From NCBI RefSeq assembly GCF_001956295.1, contig NZ_MRTD01000010.1:235716-299715 (forward strand): DNA of 64,000 bases. Direction: 5' to 3'. The stretch is from Paenibacillus sp. FSL A5-0031. Its GTDB lineage: Bacteria > Bacillota > Bacilli > Paenibacillales > Paenibacillaceae. The notes beneath the pieces are model-generated. The model had not been told where the DNA came from, did no database searches, and was given only the letters and a program-made list of their open reading frames with translations. This document shows, one piece after another, positions 36,155 to 44,255 of this stretch. Position 1 is the stretch's first letter. Each line of letters begins with the position of its first letter. A program made the position numbers and the translations under genes.

Positions 36155-37270
36155 CTAGACGTATTTTTTGACGGCGGAGGATAACGGTTTGCTTGATTTC
36201 TGCAAGGCTTCCTCGTAAAGCCGCTCGATTTGGTTGTTCATTTTATCCGAATGGAATTTCTCTTGGAAAATGTCCCATCCCGCTAAGCCAAGCTCTCTCA
36301 GCTTCGGCTTGTCCAGCTCATGAATGATGTCTGCCAGCTCCTGCTTTTTATCGAAGTCGAATACATACCCGTTAACGCCATCGCTAATAATTTCCGGCAG
36401 CGCACCTCGATTGCTCGCAATAACCGGCTTCTTATTCCGCAGCGCTTCAATGGCAACGATGCCGAAGCCTTCCCAGCGAGATGGAATAATGACCGCATCA
36501 CAAGATTGCATATAACGATCGATCTGAGAATTGTCCACCCAGCCGATCTTAATTGTGTTCTCAGGAAACTTGTATTCAACTTCCTTCAGCACCGTATCGC
36601 CAACCAAATATAGGCGAACGTTTGTAAACTGATGCTTGTTGAACACCTCAAGCAGCAGATCAAACCCCTTCTGCCGATCGAAGCGTCCTACATAAAGTAG
36701 ATGAATCATGTCAGGATCAGTCTCGAAAGGCGGCGTGCTTACTTCCGACGTATCCGAAACGCCGTTATAGACGACTCCCGACTTGGCTGCTGGCAGTCCA
36801 TAATGCATGGCCTTCTCATATTCATGTCTCGATATATTGATAATGAAATCAGTCCGAAGTGCGAGCGTCTTCTCAACTAAGGCGAATATCCGCTGCTTCC
36901 ATGGCTTTATATCCATCAGAAAAGCCCAGCCATGCGCATTATAGATGACGACCGGGCGCTTGCTCTTGAAAAAAAACAACGTCCGCAGGAAAACACCTGC
37001 GAACGTTCCGTGTACATGTACAATATCAGGCTTGAAGTCCTTTACCTTACGATGAATAGCTTTCATGGCTTTCACAAAATAAGCCGGCTTCCTCTTGTAA
37101 GGGTACAAGCACAATCGATCTTGGCTAATTTGAAGCGACTCAGGGCTCGAATTCTGCTTAGAAGCCATAAGAAAAATATCATGTCTGCTCGCTTGGTAGC
37201 TCAGCACCTCGTTCAAGTGCGTCTCGATACCGCCCTTCGTAAACTCCGAAATATGCAGGATTCTTGCCAT
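36155..37270 (-). CDS. Glycosyltransferase family 4
   Basis: 371 residues, GT-B fold: ILHISEFTKGGIETHL at the start, HVHGTFAG and NAHGWAF in the first domain, LYVGRFDRQKGFDLLLEVF opening the donor domain, and the E-x7-E motif EGFGIVAIE. The ATG at 37270 follows GAGGAG at 9 nt; the TTG at 37279 is less likely. Likely the first glycosyltransferase after the initiating sugar transferase. A 39-bp palindromic tandem repeat lies between this gene and the upstream sugar transferase gene. Confidence 0.9.
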   Translation of the reverse strand: MARILHISEFTKGGIETHLNEVLSYQASRHDIFLMASKQNSSPESLQISQDRLCLYPYKRKPAYFVKAMKAIHRKVKDFKPDIVHVHGTFAGVFLRTLFFFKSKRPVVIYNAHGWAFLMDIKPWKQRIFALVEKTLALRTDFIINISRHEYEKAMHYGLPAAKSGVVYNGVSDTSEVSTPPFETDPDMIHLLYVGRFDRQKGFDLLLEVFNKHQFTNVRLYLVGDTVLKEVEYKFPENTIKIGWVDNSQIDRYMQSCDAVIIPSRWEGFGIVAIEALRNKKPVIASNRGALPEIISDGVNGYVFDFDKKQELADIIHELDKPKLRELGLAGWDIFQEKFHSDKMNNQIERLYEEALQKSSKPLSSAVKKYV

Positions 37271-37287
37271 TTTTATCAACTCCTCAA

Positions 37288-37398
37288 AGTTTTGCGAAGC
37301 AAAACTATCTTCGTAAGCATAAGCTTAGTTTTGCGAAGCAAAACTGACTTCGAAAGCATACGCTTGTTTTGCGTAGCAAAACTATCTTCGTAAGCCTT
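37288..37398. repeat. Palindromic 39-bp tandem repeat inside the exopolysaccharide operon
   Basis: Two 39-bp units (37288-37326, 37327-37365) and a third shortened unit (37366-37398). Each begins AGTTTTGC-GAA-GCAAAACT, a perfect 8-bp-arm hairpin (GTA loop in the third), and continues TCTTCG(T/A)AAGCATA(A/C)GCTT. No spacer diversity, so not CRISPR. In the transcript it would form up to three consecutive hairpins between two coding regions. Confidence 0.85.
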
Positions 37399-37404
37399 CA
37401 CAAT

Positions 37405-38094
37405 CTAAAAAGCATCCTGAGAGCCGACTAACGTTTTCACCGTTCTCAGCATAATTTTGAAATCGAACCAAATGCATCGCTTCTGAATATAGGTCAGGTC
37501 AAGCTCAACCATTTGCTTAAAGCATAGATTGTTTCTGCCGCTTACCTGCCAAAGTCCCGTGCAGCCTGGCGTTACGGACAAGCGCTGCTTGTCGTACTCC
37601 GTATATTCCGCTACCTCCCGTGAAAGAGGCGGCCTTGGACCAACCAAGGACATTTCGCCCCTCAGCACGTTCAGCAGCTGAGGCAGCTCATCGATGCTCG
37701 TTTTCCGAATGATCTTGCCGATCTTTGTAATGCGCGGATCATCCTTCATCTTGAACATTGCACCGCTAATTTCGTTCTTATCCAGCAGATCCTTCAGCTT
37801 GTCCTCCGCACCCGTCAGCATCGAGCGAAATTTGTACATGCGAAACGGCTTCTCATCCTTGCCGATCCTTGTTTGATAGAAGAAGACAGAACCTTTAGGG
37901 TCCTCCCACTTAATAAGGATAGCGATGATGATAAACAGCGGGCTTAACAGGATTAAACCGACTAGCGAACCAACAATGTCAATCGTGCGTTTTATAATCG
38001 AATACATGCTTACCGTTTGCTGAGCGCTGCGTCTATTCGAATAGTAATCAGAAACGCCGATTACCGCTTCATCCTGATATTGTGGAGGTGTCAT
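37405..38094 (-). CDS. Undecaprenyl-phosphate sugar phosphotransferase (initiating enzyme)
   Basis: 229 residues, bacterial sugar transferase (WcaJ/EpsL-type, short monotopic form). After a ~30-residue N-terminus there is one membrane-inserted helix (IIKRTIDIVGSLVGLILLSP), then the signature blocks FYQTRIGKDEKPFRMYKFRSM (listed in parts: QTRIG, KFRSM), TSIDELPQLLNVLRGEMSLVG and TPGCTGLWQVSGRN. It transfers a hexose-1-phosphate, probably glucose or galactose, to undecaprenyl phosphate and so starts the repeat unit. Its start overlaps the stop of the galU gene by 4 bp. Confidence 0.91.
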   Translation of the reverse strand: MTPPQYQDEAVIGVSDYYSNRRSAQQTVSMYSIIKRTIDIVGSLVGLILLSPLFIIIAILIKWEDPKGSVFFYQTRIGKDEKPFRMYKFRSMLTGAEDKLKDLLDKNEISGAMFKMKDDPRITKIGKIIRKTSIDELPQLLNVLRGEMSLVGPRPPLSREVAEYTEYDKQRLSVTPGCTGLWQVSGRNNLCFKQMVELDLTYIQKRCIWFDFKIMLRTVKTLVGSQDAF

Positions 38095-38999
38095 CTTCTA
38101 TCACTCCTTCCAGCTAATAACTGCTTGCTAAGCTCCCGTTCCATTAATTCCTCAAGCTCAGTCATCAACTGATACTTAATTTCATTATTTCTTAAAGCAA
38201 AGTCAAGCGTCGTCATAATAAAGCCAAGCTTCTCTCCGACATCATAACGAATGCCTTGGAAGTCAAAGGCATAAACGCCTTTTTCTACGTTAAGCTTTTG
38301 AATCGCATCGGTAAGCTGAATTTCGCCTCCAGCTCCGCGCTCATGGCGTCCTAAATATTCGAATATATCGGGAGTGAGCACATAACGGCCCATGATGGCT
38401 AGATTGGAAGGCGCTTGTCCTTGCGGCGGCTTCTCTACAAAACGATTGACCTCATAAAGATTGTCTACCCGCTGTCCTGGGTCAACGATACCGTAACGAT
38501 GCGTCTGATCAACGCCAACCGTCTGTACGCCAATGACCGAGCGGCCGGTTTTCTCATATTGCTCAATAAGCTGCCTTGTGCAAGGGACTTCTGCTTCTAC
38601 AATGTCATCCCCAAGAAGCACTGCAAACGGCTCGTCCCCAATGAAGTTGCGAGCGCACCATACCGCATGCCCAAGCCCCTTCGCTTCTTTTTGCCTTATG
38701 TAGTGAAGATTCACATTTGATGATTTTCTTACCTTTTCCAATATATCCAGCTTGCCTTTTTCTTCTAATATATGCTCAAGCTCAAATGCGATATCGAAGT
38801 GATCTTCAATCGCCCGCTTTCCTTTACCCGTAACGACGATGATATCCTCAACGCCTGATTCAATAGCTTCCTCTACAATGTATTGAATGGTCGGTTTATC
38901 GACGATCGGAAGCATTTCTTTTGGCATCGCTTTGGTTGCCGGTAAAAACCGTGTTCCAAGTCCTGCGGCGGGGATAATGGCTTTTCTCACTTTTTTCAT
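38091..38999 (-). CDS. galU: UTP--glucose-1-phosphate uridylyltransferase
   Basis: 302 residues, GalU/GtaB family. The N-terminal nucleotide-binding motif AAGLGTRFLPATKAMPKEML is complete, followed by GKRAIEDHFD and the VEKP motif. It makes UDP-glucose, which feeds both glucosyl transfer and the UDP-glucose dehydrogenase of the same operon. Starts after an AT-rich stretch with GGGTGA, directly downstream of the structured leader element (39035-39165). Confidence 0.93.
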   Translation of the reverse strand: MKKVRKAIIPAAGLGTRFLPATKAMPKEMLPIVDKPTIQYIVEEAIESGVEDIIVVTGKGKRAIEDHFDIAFELEHILEEKGKLDILEKVRKSSNVNLHYIRQKEAKGLGHAVWCARNFIGDEPFAVLLGDDIVEAEVPCTRQLIEQYEKTGRSVIGVQTVGVDQTHRYGIVDPGQRVDNLYEVNRFVEKPPQGQAPSNLAIMGRYVLTPDIFEYLGRHERGAGGEIQLTDAIQKLNVEKGVYAFDFQGIRYDVGEKLGFIMTTLDFALRNNEIKYQLMTELEELMERELSKQLLAGRSDRR

Positions 39000-39034
39000 T
39001 TGATTTCACCCTATCCTATTATTTTTTTATTGGT

Positions 39035-39165
39035 TGTTAAGGGGCATCTAACCCCTCCTCACGTCACACCCTTGACGATTAACGTCTAAGGTCGGCTGAC
39101 CCACAGCATGACCGAGTGCCTCCGGTGATAGAGGTGCAGGAGACATTACCTATCTATTTCTTGCT
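39035..39165 (-). ncRNA. Candidate EAR (epsC) processive-antitermination RNA element
   Basis: The 190-bp gap between the tyrosine kinase gene and galU holds several helices on the minus strand: GACG-N5-CGTC, GGTC-N4-GACC, ACCG...CGGT and GGGG-N7-CCCC, plus a conserved-looking CTCGGTCATG...GTGGGTCAGC segment. No terminator T-run follows. In Bacillales the EAR element lies inside exopolysaccharide operons just after the kinase gene (between epsB and epsC in B. subtilis) and lets RNA polymerase read through the long operon. Position and structure fit; I could not align it to the family model. Confidence 0.65.
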
Positions 39166-39188
39166 TCTATGAGCTGGAGCAAAGACGA

Positions 39189-39881
39189 TTAAGCTTCTGT
39201 CTTTTCTCCGTAGTAGTAAGAGTAGATATCTGAATGATTTCGATTGATCTTATTCAGCACGACGCCGATAAGATTTGCTTTCACATGTTCAAGTGACGCT
39301 TTTGCTTTAAGGGCAACATCTTTTTTCACTTTCCCCGAGTCGATCACAAGAACGACCCCATCGCTTTGTGTGGCTACTATTTGAGCATCCGTTACAGACA
39401 TGATCGGCGGCGTGTCGATAATGACGACATCGTACCGCTCTCTAGCTGTCTTAAGCAGCTCCGCCATTTGCTCCGACGAGAGCAGCTCGGAAGGATTGGG
39501 AGGCGTTGGCCCCGCTTGGATAATGGACAGATTTTCCGTATTCGTAAACTGAATGATGTCCTCAAGCTTCAGTTGGTTCAATAAAGCCGTCGTTAAGCCG
39601 CTGCGGTTGGACTTCCCAAAAATATGATGCTGCGAAGGCTTGCGAAGATCCGCATCAATCAGAAGCACTTTTTTGTTTGCTTGTGCAAATGCGACTGCCA
39701 TATTGGCGCATGTCGTGCTTTTGCCCTCGCTTGGCTTGGAAGAGGTGACCATAATAATTTGCAGCTTTTGATTAATTGTCGAGAACTCAATGTTTGTCCT
39801 GAGCATCCGGTACCCTTCAGAAATGGGCGATTTGGGATTAAGCTCCGTTATCAAGTTCCATTTAGGAATCAAACGAGACAT
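39189..39881 (-). CDS. CpsD/EpsB-type tyrosine-protein kinase
   Basis: 230 residues, BY-kinase cytoplasmic domain. It has Walker A SSKPSEGKSTT near residue 42, Walker A' VLLIDADLRKP, Walker B VIIDTPP, and a tyrosine cluster at the C-terminus (IYSYYYGEK) for autophosphorylation. The ATG at 39881 follows GGGAGG; the frame extends 6 codons upstream into the previous gene. With the CpsC-like adaptor it controls polymer length and export. No cognate tyrosine phosphatase gene is visible in the window. Confidence 0.92.
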   Translation of the reverse strand: MSRLIPKWNLITELNPKSPISEGYRMLRTNIEFSTINQKLQIIMVTSSKPSEGKSTTCANMAVAFAQANKKVLLIDADLRKPSQHHIFGKSNRSGLTTALLNQLKLEDIIQFTNTENLSIIQAGPTPPNPSELLSSEQMAELLKTARERYDVVIIDTPPIMSVTDAQIVATQSDGVVLVIDSGKVKKDVALKAKASLEHVKANLIGVVLNKINRNHSDIYSYYYGEKTEA

Positions 39882-40617
39882 TTTGTTCCCTCCCTGCATT
39901 CGTCTTTAGCGTGGCGTTGCTGCTGTGTTCTGTCGCATCCCGCTCTTCAAACTTCGGAATCGATGTTAGTACTGGTACTTCCAGCAGTGCCTCGATGTCC
40001 TCTTCGGTCTTAATCGTGTCATCCAAGTAATCCAGCAGGAAGGATATGCCTACACCTACCATCAATGCCAGCATGAACGTGACTGCAATGTTCATCTTAG
40101 GATTCGGAGCAACGGGCCCGTGTTGTTCATGCGGATCAGCTTGGTCCAGCACGGAAACATTATCTACCTTCATCAGCTCTGGAACCGATTTTTGAAAAAC
40201 GATGGCGATCGCATTCGCGATTTTTGCTGCTTGCTCATAGGAGTCATCACGTACCGATATGGACATGACCTGTGTTTCATTCACTGAGCTTACGCTTACC
40301 TTGCCGATGAGCTCGCCGTATGTCACACCGAGATCCGGGTATTGCTTGACAACTCGCTTCATCATTCGCGGCGTTCGCAAAATCTCTTTATAGGTTTTGA
40401 TAAGTCCGATCGTGGAGTTAATCGATCCAACATCTATGCTCGGAATGAGCGAGCTGCTGTCCTTATACTGGTTAACGATTAACTTAGCGGATGCTTCATA
40501 CTGTGGTTTGATAAAGTAGCTGGAGTAAATGCCGATGGTTAGACAGCTCACTGAAATAATTAAAGCTATCATCAATAGCCTTCTTTTGACGATGATCCAA
40601 TACTGTTTTAATTCCAA
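39862..40617 (-). CDS. Wzz/CpsC-type chain-length determinant and kinase adaptor
   Basis: 251 residues with two membrane helices: residues ~15-37 (LLMIALIISVSCLTIGIYSS) and ~175-195 (MNIAVTFMLALMVGVGISFL), with an external loop between them and the proline-rich NPKMN segment before the second. This is the YveK/CpsC/CapA layout. Its cytoplasmic C-terminal tail (~195-251) should activate the CpsD-like kinase, whose gene overlaps its end by 20 bp. First biosynthetic gene of the exopolysaccharide operon. Confidence 0.9.
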   Translation of the reverse strand: MELKQYWIIVKRRLLMIALIISVSCLTIGIYSSYFIKPQYEASAKLIVNQYKDSSSLIPSIDVGSINSTIGLIKTYKEILRTPRMMKRVVKQYPDLGVTYGELIGKVSVSSVNETQVMSISVRDDSYEQAAKIANAIAIVFQKSVPELMKVDNVSVLDQADPHEQHGPVAPNPKMNIAVTFMLALMVGVGISFLLDYLDDTIKTEEDIEALLEVPVLTSIPKFEERDATEHSSNATLKTNAGREQNVSFDS

Positions 40618-40780
40618 ATCATTTCCTCCATTGCTTTAAAATCATCCGTTGCCGAACTTCAGGAAAGTTGTTCTTAATGAATATTAAAATTCTCTCATTA
40701 TTCAAAACGCGAACTTTTGGGCATCGTTTGTTTACAGGAATAGGCTTATCCATGGATTCCTGCTTAGACATAAAATGTTA

Positions 40781-41065
40781 TCATCTCGTGTTATTAATGA
40801 ACTCATCCACGGTCCCGCCATTCATTACATGCTCCATCATATCGTTAGAGCAGGCTTGCAGGCCGATCTTACCGAGCAGCTGAGATATCAGCTTCGCCAT
40901 GTCAATCGGTTCATTATGGATTAGGCAGCCAGTTGCCATAAGCAGCTCAGGCAGCGACCTCGCTTCCGATTGACCGTCTTTCTGTAATAGAGAAGGATCC
41001 TCGGATAGTATTTTCAAAAACTGCTTCAGCTTCATCTGCTTCTGCTCCTGATTTGAAACATTCAT
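40781..41065 (-). CDS. Small conserved-looking protein upstream of the exopolysaccharide operon, unknown
   Basis: 94 residues, soluble, no cysteine motif or membrane segment. The ATG at 41065 is preceded by GGAGG at 8 nt, a strong start. The composition (KLKQFLKILSEDPSLL, MAKLISQLLGKIGLQ) suggests an all-helical protein. It ends 163 bp before the chain-length gene on the same strand. The gap contains a possible hairpin (CAGGAAT / TATTCCTG near 40730-40760) without a T-run. It could be the first gene of the operon or a regulator of it. Not recognised. Confidence 0.6.
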   Translation of the reverse strand: MNVSNQEQKQMKLKQFLKILSEDPSLLQKDGQSEARSLPELLMATGCLIHNEPIDMAKLISQLLGKIGLQACSNDMMEHVMNGGTVDEFINNTR

Positions 41066-41851
41066 CTCTGAAACCTCCATTCATCAGCTCGCTCATACAT
41101 TTTGAGTTTTGGAAAGCTTCTTGTCTCTCTTTGCACTCTAGTATGACACAGATGATAATAATTCTTGAGGGAATAAAGACATGGTCACACTTAGACAATC
41201 TTGCTCATTTTCATTATGGTTTTCATAAGTACGGACTCCTAATTGATGCGAATAGTGGGATATGTCATGTCATGTTTTTTATCGCCAAATTGATAATTCT
41301 GACTATTGAAAGCGCTTAATAAACAGAAGGTGAAATTCCCACTTGGGACTCATGTTTTCCCGCATGCTTTTTCCCTCTAACCCATGTAAAATAAAGGTTT
41401 TTTTTCTGTTTGCCACTTTCCACCGAACGAAAAATCCAATTAAAATTCCACTGATTCAGCGAAAAAATAAGGGACTATTGACCAGCATCCTACCTAAGCA
41501 GCAGTAAATCACCATTCGACATATTTCGCATTCCTCTTTTTCCTGTACGTTTTAACCCCTAACTGCCGTAAATTTACACTTAAAAAACAAAAAAAAGCGG
41601 GGTTTGAATTGAAAAAGGGACTATTTGGAGCCTAAAAAGCGGATATTCCATCGTTCTCAGCTAATCGATCATACGTTTCAGCAATCTATATTTTGCACCC
41701 TATCAGGATAAACCAACATCATTCGGGATAAATATAAAGCTTCTAAAGCACTGAAATCAAAGAGCATTCCCTATCTTTTTGTCCCAAAATAACGCTTGGC
41801 GCTCTTCTACTAACGTCCTACTTCATTGTCTTTCTGACAAGATTAGTCATC
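41066..41851. other. AT-rich intergenic region with probable promoter of the exopolysaccharide operon
   Basis: No convincing gene is seen in 785 bp; short open frames here lack ribosome binding sites. A cre-like sequence TGAAAGCGCTTAAT lies at 41307-41320 (plus strand), matching TGNAANCGNT but not the last bases. Two copies of AAGGGACTATT occur about 41471-41481 and 41613-41625, preceded by A/G-rich tracts. A clear sigma-A promoter was not found, although the minus-strand transcript of the exopolysaccharide genes must start in or near this stretch. Confidence 0.4.
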
Positions 41852-41889
41852 AAAAAAAGAAGAGCACCGATGTCATCGTCGCTCTTCTT
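41852..41889 (-). terminator. Terminator of the M42 peptidase gene
   Basis: Stem GAAGAGC...GCTCTTC with an inner CGATG/CATCG helix, followed on the minus strand by seven T's, 37 bp after the peptidase stop codon. Confidence 0.85.
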
Positions 41890-41926
41890 CGCATTTTTTC
41901 TAACTATTGTATATTAACTAGAAATC

Positions 41927-42976
41927 TCACTCCATCACATAAGCCAGAAGCAAAGCAGACGTGCCAACGATGGCATCTGCGTGTGTGCGTTCCATGCCGT
42001 GGGAAGCGTGAACGCCCGGTCCGATTAGTGCCGCACGAATATTGCTTCCGCCGCGCAGCGCAGCCGATGCATCGGAGCCATAGTGCGGGTAAATATCTAC
42101 TGCATAAGCTAGGTTCTCACGTTTGGCTAATTCAATTAACTTAGTCGTCATATTATAATCGTATGGTCCAGTCGAATCCTTGGCGCAAATGGATATATCC
42201 TGCTCTGTCGCAGAAAGATCATCTCCCAGCGCTCCCATATCCACCGCAATCATCTCCGTTATATCCTCAGGAATATAAGAACTTCCGTGTCCCACCTCTT
42301 CGTAGGTCGAGAAGATCAGCTTGAGTGTATGTGCAGGTGTGTTCCCTTCACGCTTGAACCATTCCATTAATCCAAGCAGCGCTGCTACGCTTGCTTTATC
42401 GTCCAAATGCCGTGACTTCACCCAGCCATTCGGAAAGATGCGCACTCGCGGCTCCCACGAAATGATATCGCCTACGGAAATGCCCAGCCCCTCTGTATCT
42501 GCTTTGGTTTTCACCAGCTCATCTATACGAATTTCCATATTCGCTTCTTCGCGCTTCCACTCCCGCGAATCGGAGTATACATGTACAGAGGCTTTCGTAG
42601 ACAACACCGTTCCCTCATATTTCCGGCCGTCACGCGTATGAATAACGCAATATTCCCCTTCGACCGTTTGCATATTGTAGCCCCCGATCGACGTGAAGCG
42701 AAGCTTCCCATCCGACTTGATCGAACGAACCATCGCTCCAAGCGTATCCAAATGCGCGGTTATGCCGATCACCTTCTCTGAATTGACGCCTGGAATGGTT
42801 ATCATTCCGTTGCCTTTTGGCGTTATTTCGAGCGAATAGCCAAGTTTCTCTGCTTCCACTCCTAGATGCTTCACAATGTCCATACAGTACCCGCTAGGGC
42901 TTGGAATGTTCAGTAAAGCTTCAAGCTGGCTAAGTATAAAATCCCGATTAAGCTGTTTCGAAAGTGGCAATGACAT
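41927..42976 (-). CDS. M42 family metallopeptidase (aminopeptidase)
   Basis: 349 residues, M42 glutamyl-aminopeptidase/deblocking aminopeptidase family (YsdC/FrvX type). The zinc ligands and catalytic residues are visible: ITAHLDTLG, SRHLDDKA, STYEEVGHG (catalytic Glu and ligand), VDMGALG and HASHGMERTH at the end. The N-terminal AIPSPSG-like motif is present as LNIPSPSGYC. Such enzymes form large dodecamers that trim N-terminal residues from peptides. It starts behind AAAGGAG, 44 bp after the GyrI-like gene with which it is probably cotranscribed. Confidence 0.9.
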   Translation of the reverse strand: MSLPLSKQLNRDFILSQLEALLNIPSPSGYCMDIVKHLGVEAEKLGYSLEITPKGNGMITIPGVNSEKVIGITAHLDTLGAMVRSIKSDGKLRFTSIGGYNMQTVEGEYCVIHTRDGRKYEGTVLSTKASVHVYSDSREWKREEANMEIRIDELVKTKADTEGLGISVGDIISWEPRVRIFPNGWVKSRHLDDKASVAALLGLMEWFKREGNTPAHTLKLIFSTYEEVGHGSSYIPEDITEMIAVDMGALGDDLSATEQDISICAKDSTGPYDYNMTTKLIELAKRENLAYAVDIYPHYGSDASAALRGGSNIRAALIGPGVHASHGMERTHADAIVGTSALLLAYVME

Positions 42977-43020
42977 GATATTGTGCTCCTTTTAAAGCTA
43001 TATTTTTTTATAACCTCTCA

Positions 43021-43497
43021 TTACTTCAATGCAATATACAAATCAATTTCATTATCGGGACTTTCGGGTTGATATCGTTCATCCCAAATTTCAAAATCGT
43101 AATCTTTGGGTTCATTTCCCGTTTCACTCATCCAATCGCCATAAACATAGCCGTACGAACGACTTAGCTCGGATTCAAGTCCTTTGTGCTTGTATGTAAC
43201 ATACTTACTTTCAGTCACGGTATGACTAGTCATATCTACTGGAACATCAGCTTGTTCACTTACCTCATAACAGATCAGATTCGTAAACCGATCGACCTGT
43301 GGGTCAAAATCATCATTCATGGGGTAGATTTGCATTAACATCACATTTTCATTTTTTCTATTCATAATTTCCGCTTTTCTTTCAACGAGTAAACGATAAG
43401 TATCCTTGCCAAGACCAGACTCAAACTCTGCTACGTTAGCTTCAATACGATAACCTACAACATGTAATAAAGGTAATGTTATTACTTTAGCTTCGAT
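43021..43497 (-). CDS. GyrI-like small-molecule-binding protein, apparent ATC start
   Basis: 158 residues, GyrI-like/AraC-effector-binding fold (E. coli SbmC/Rob C-terminal type). Conserved family text is readable across the whole length: VVGYRIEANVAEFESGLG, NRKNENVMLMQIYPMND, TESKYVTYKHKGL and YDFEIWDERY. The first ATG (43365) would remove the first 44 residues, which are clearly homologous. The frame instead fits an ATC at 43497, placed 7 nt after GGAGG, with no ATG, GTG or TTG between a TAA upstream and 43365. These proteins bind or sequester small toxic molecules or act as anti-gyrase-poison factors. Divergent from adaA. Confidence 0.82.
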   Translation of the reverse strand: MEAKVITLPLLHVVGYRIEANVAEFESGLGKDTYRLLVERKAEIMNRKNENVMLMQIYPMNDDFDPQVDRFTNLICYEVSEQADVPVDMTSHTVTESKYVTYKHKGLESELSRSYGYVYGDWMSETGNEPKDYDFEIWDERYQPESPDNEIDLYIALK

Positions 43498-43661
43498 AAG
43501 CTCTCCTCCATTGGCAGCATTGATCCTTCTATTTTACGCGATTGCACGTCAGGATCAAAGTCTACCCTCTCATCATCCCGCTTTCGTTATCTTGCTTTTA
43601 CATTCTAAAATGCGTACATACGTTCACTTTCGAGGTTATACTAATGATGGAGGTGAGCAAA

Positions 43662-44255
43662 ATGGAGAAACAACACTCAGAAACATTGACCGAGGAAAGG
43701 TGGCATGCCATCTTAAACAACAATGCTGCTTATGACGGAATCTTCTTTTACGCAGTGAAAACGACAGGTATATTTTGCAGGCCATCCTGCAAATCCAAAC
43801 CGCCCAACAAAGAAAATATTGCTATCTACTCTACGGCCGAGCAAGCTTTATCTGCCCGCTTTCGCCCATGCAAACGATGCAAGCCTACCGGGATGCGCCT
43901 GCCTGATGATGAATGGATTCATTTGGCTGCCGAATATATCGACAGAAACTATATGAACAACTTAACTTTACAAGTCGTTGCCGATCAATGTCACGGCAGC
44001 CCCTATCACCTGCATCGGACCTTCAAAAAAATCAAACACATGACACCAGTTGAATATATACAGCAATTACGAGTCGATAAAGCGAAGGAGCAGCTGACAT
44101 CATCCGATTTGTCCATTTCAGAGATCGGTTCAAGCGTCGGCATGCGCAACACGCCGTATTTTGTAACGTTGTTTAAAAAGAAGACGGGCTGCACACCCGC
44201 AGCCTATCGGCAATTGCACAAACAGGAGGCTGATTCGAATGACCAAACACAGTAA
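43662..44255 (+). CDS. adaA: AdaA: methylphosphotriester-DNA methyltransferase and AraC-type activator
   Basis: 197 residues, the B. subtilis AdaA layout. The N-terminal Ada zinc domain has four cysteines in GIFCRPSCKSKPP and RPCKRCKP, of which the first accepts the methyl group from phosphotriesters. The C-terminal AraC helix-turn-helix (LTLQVVADQCHGSPYHLHR and ISEIGSSVGMRNTPYF) then activates the adaptive response. The ATG at 43662 follows GGAGGTGAG; the frame extends 40 codons upstream without support. A possible promoter is TTGCTT-N17-TACATA just upstream. It overlaps the methyltransferase gene by 17 bp. Confidence 0.93.
   Translation: MEKQHSETLTEERWHAILNNNAAYDGIFFYAVKTTGIFCRPSCKSKPPNKENIAIYSTAEQALSARFRPCKRCKPTGMRLPDDEWIHLAAEYIDRNYMNNLTLQVVADQCHGSPYHLHRTFKKIKHMTPVEYIQQLRVDKAKEQLTSSDLSISEIGSSVGMRNTPYFVTLFKKKTGCTPAAYRQLHKQEADSNDQTQ

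Noticed and set aside
37288..37398. CRISPR array
   Set aside because: Units are contiguous 39-bp tandem copies without variable spacers, and no cas gene lies nearby.
39000..39188. c-di-GMP or c-di-AMP riboswitch before galU
   Set aside because: The conserved core segments of those riboswitch classes were not found; position and helices fit the EAR element better.
41053..41319. 88-codon plus-strand frame near the exopolysaccharide promoter region
   Set aside because: No ribosome binding site, biased hydrophobic low-information sequence, and it overlaps the start of the convincing minus-strand small gene.
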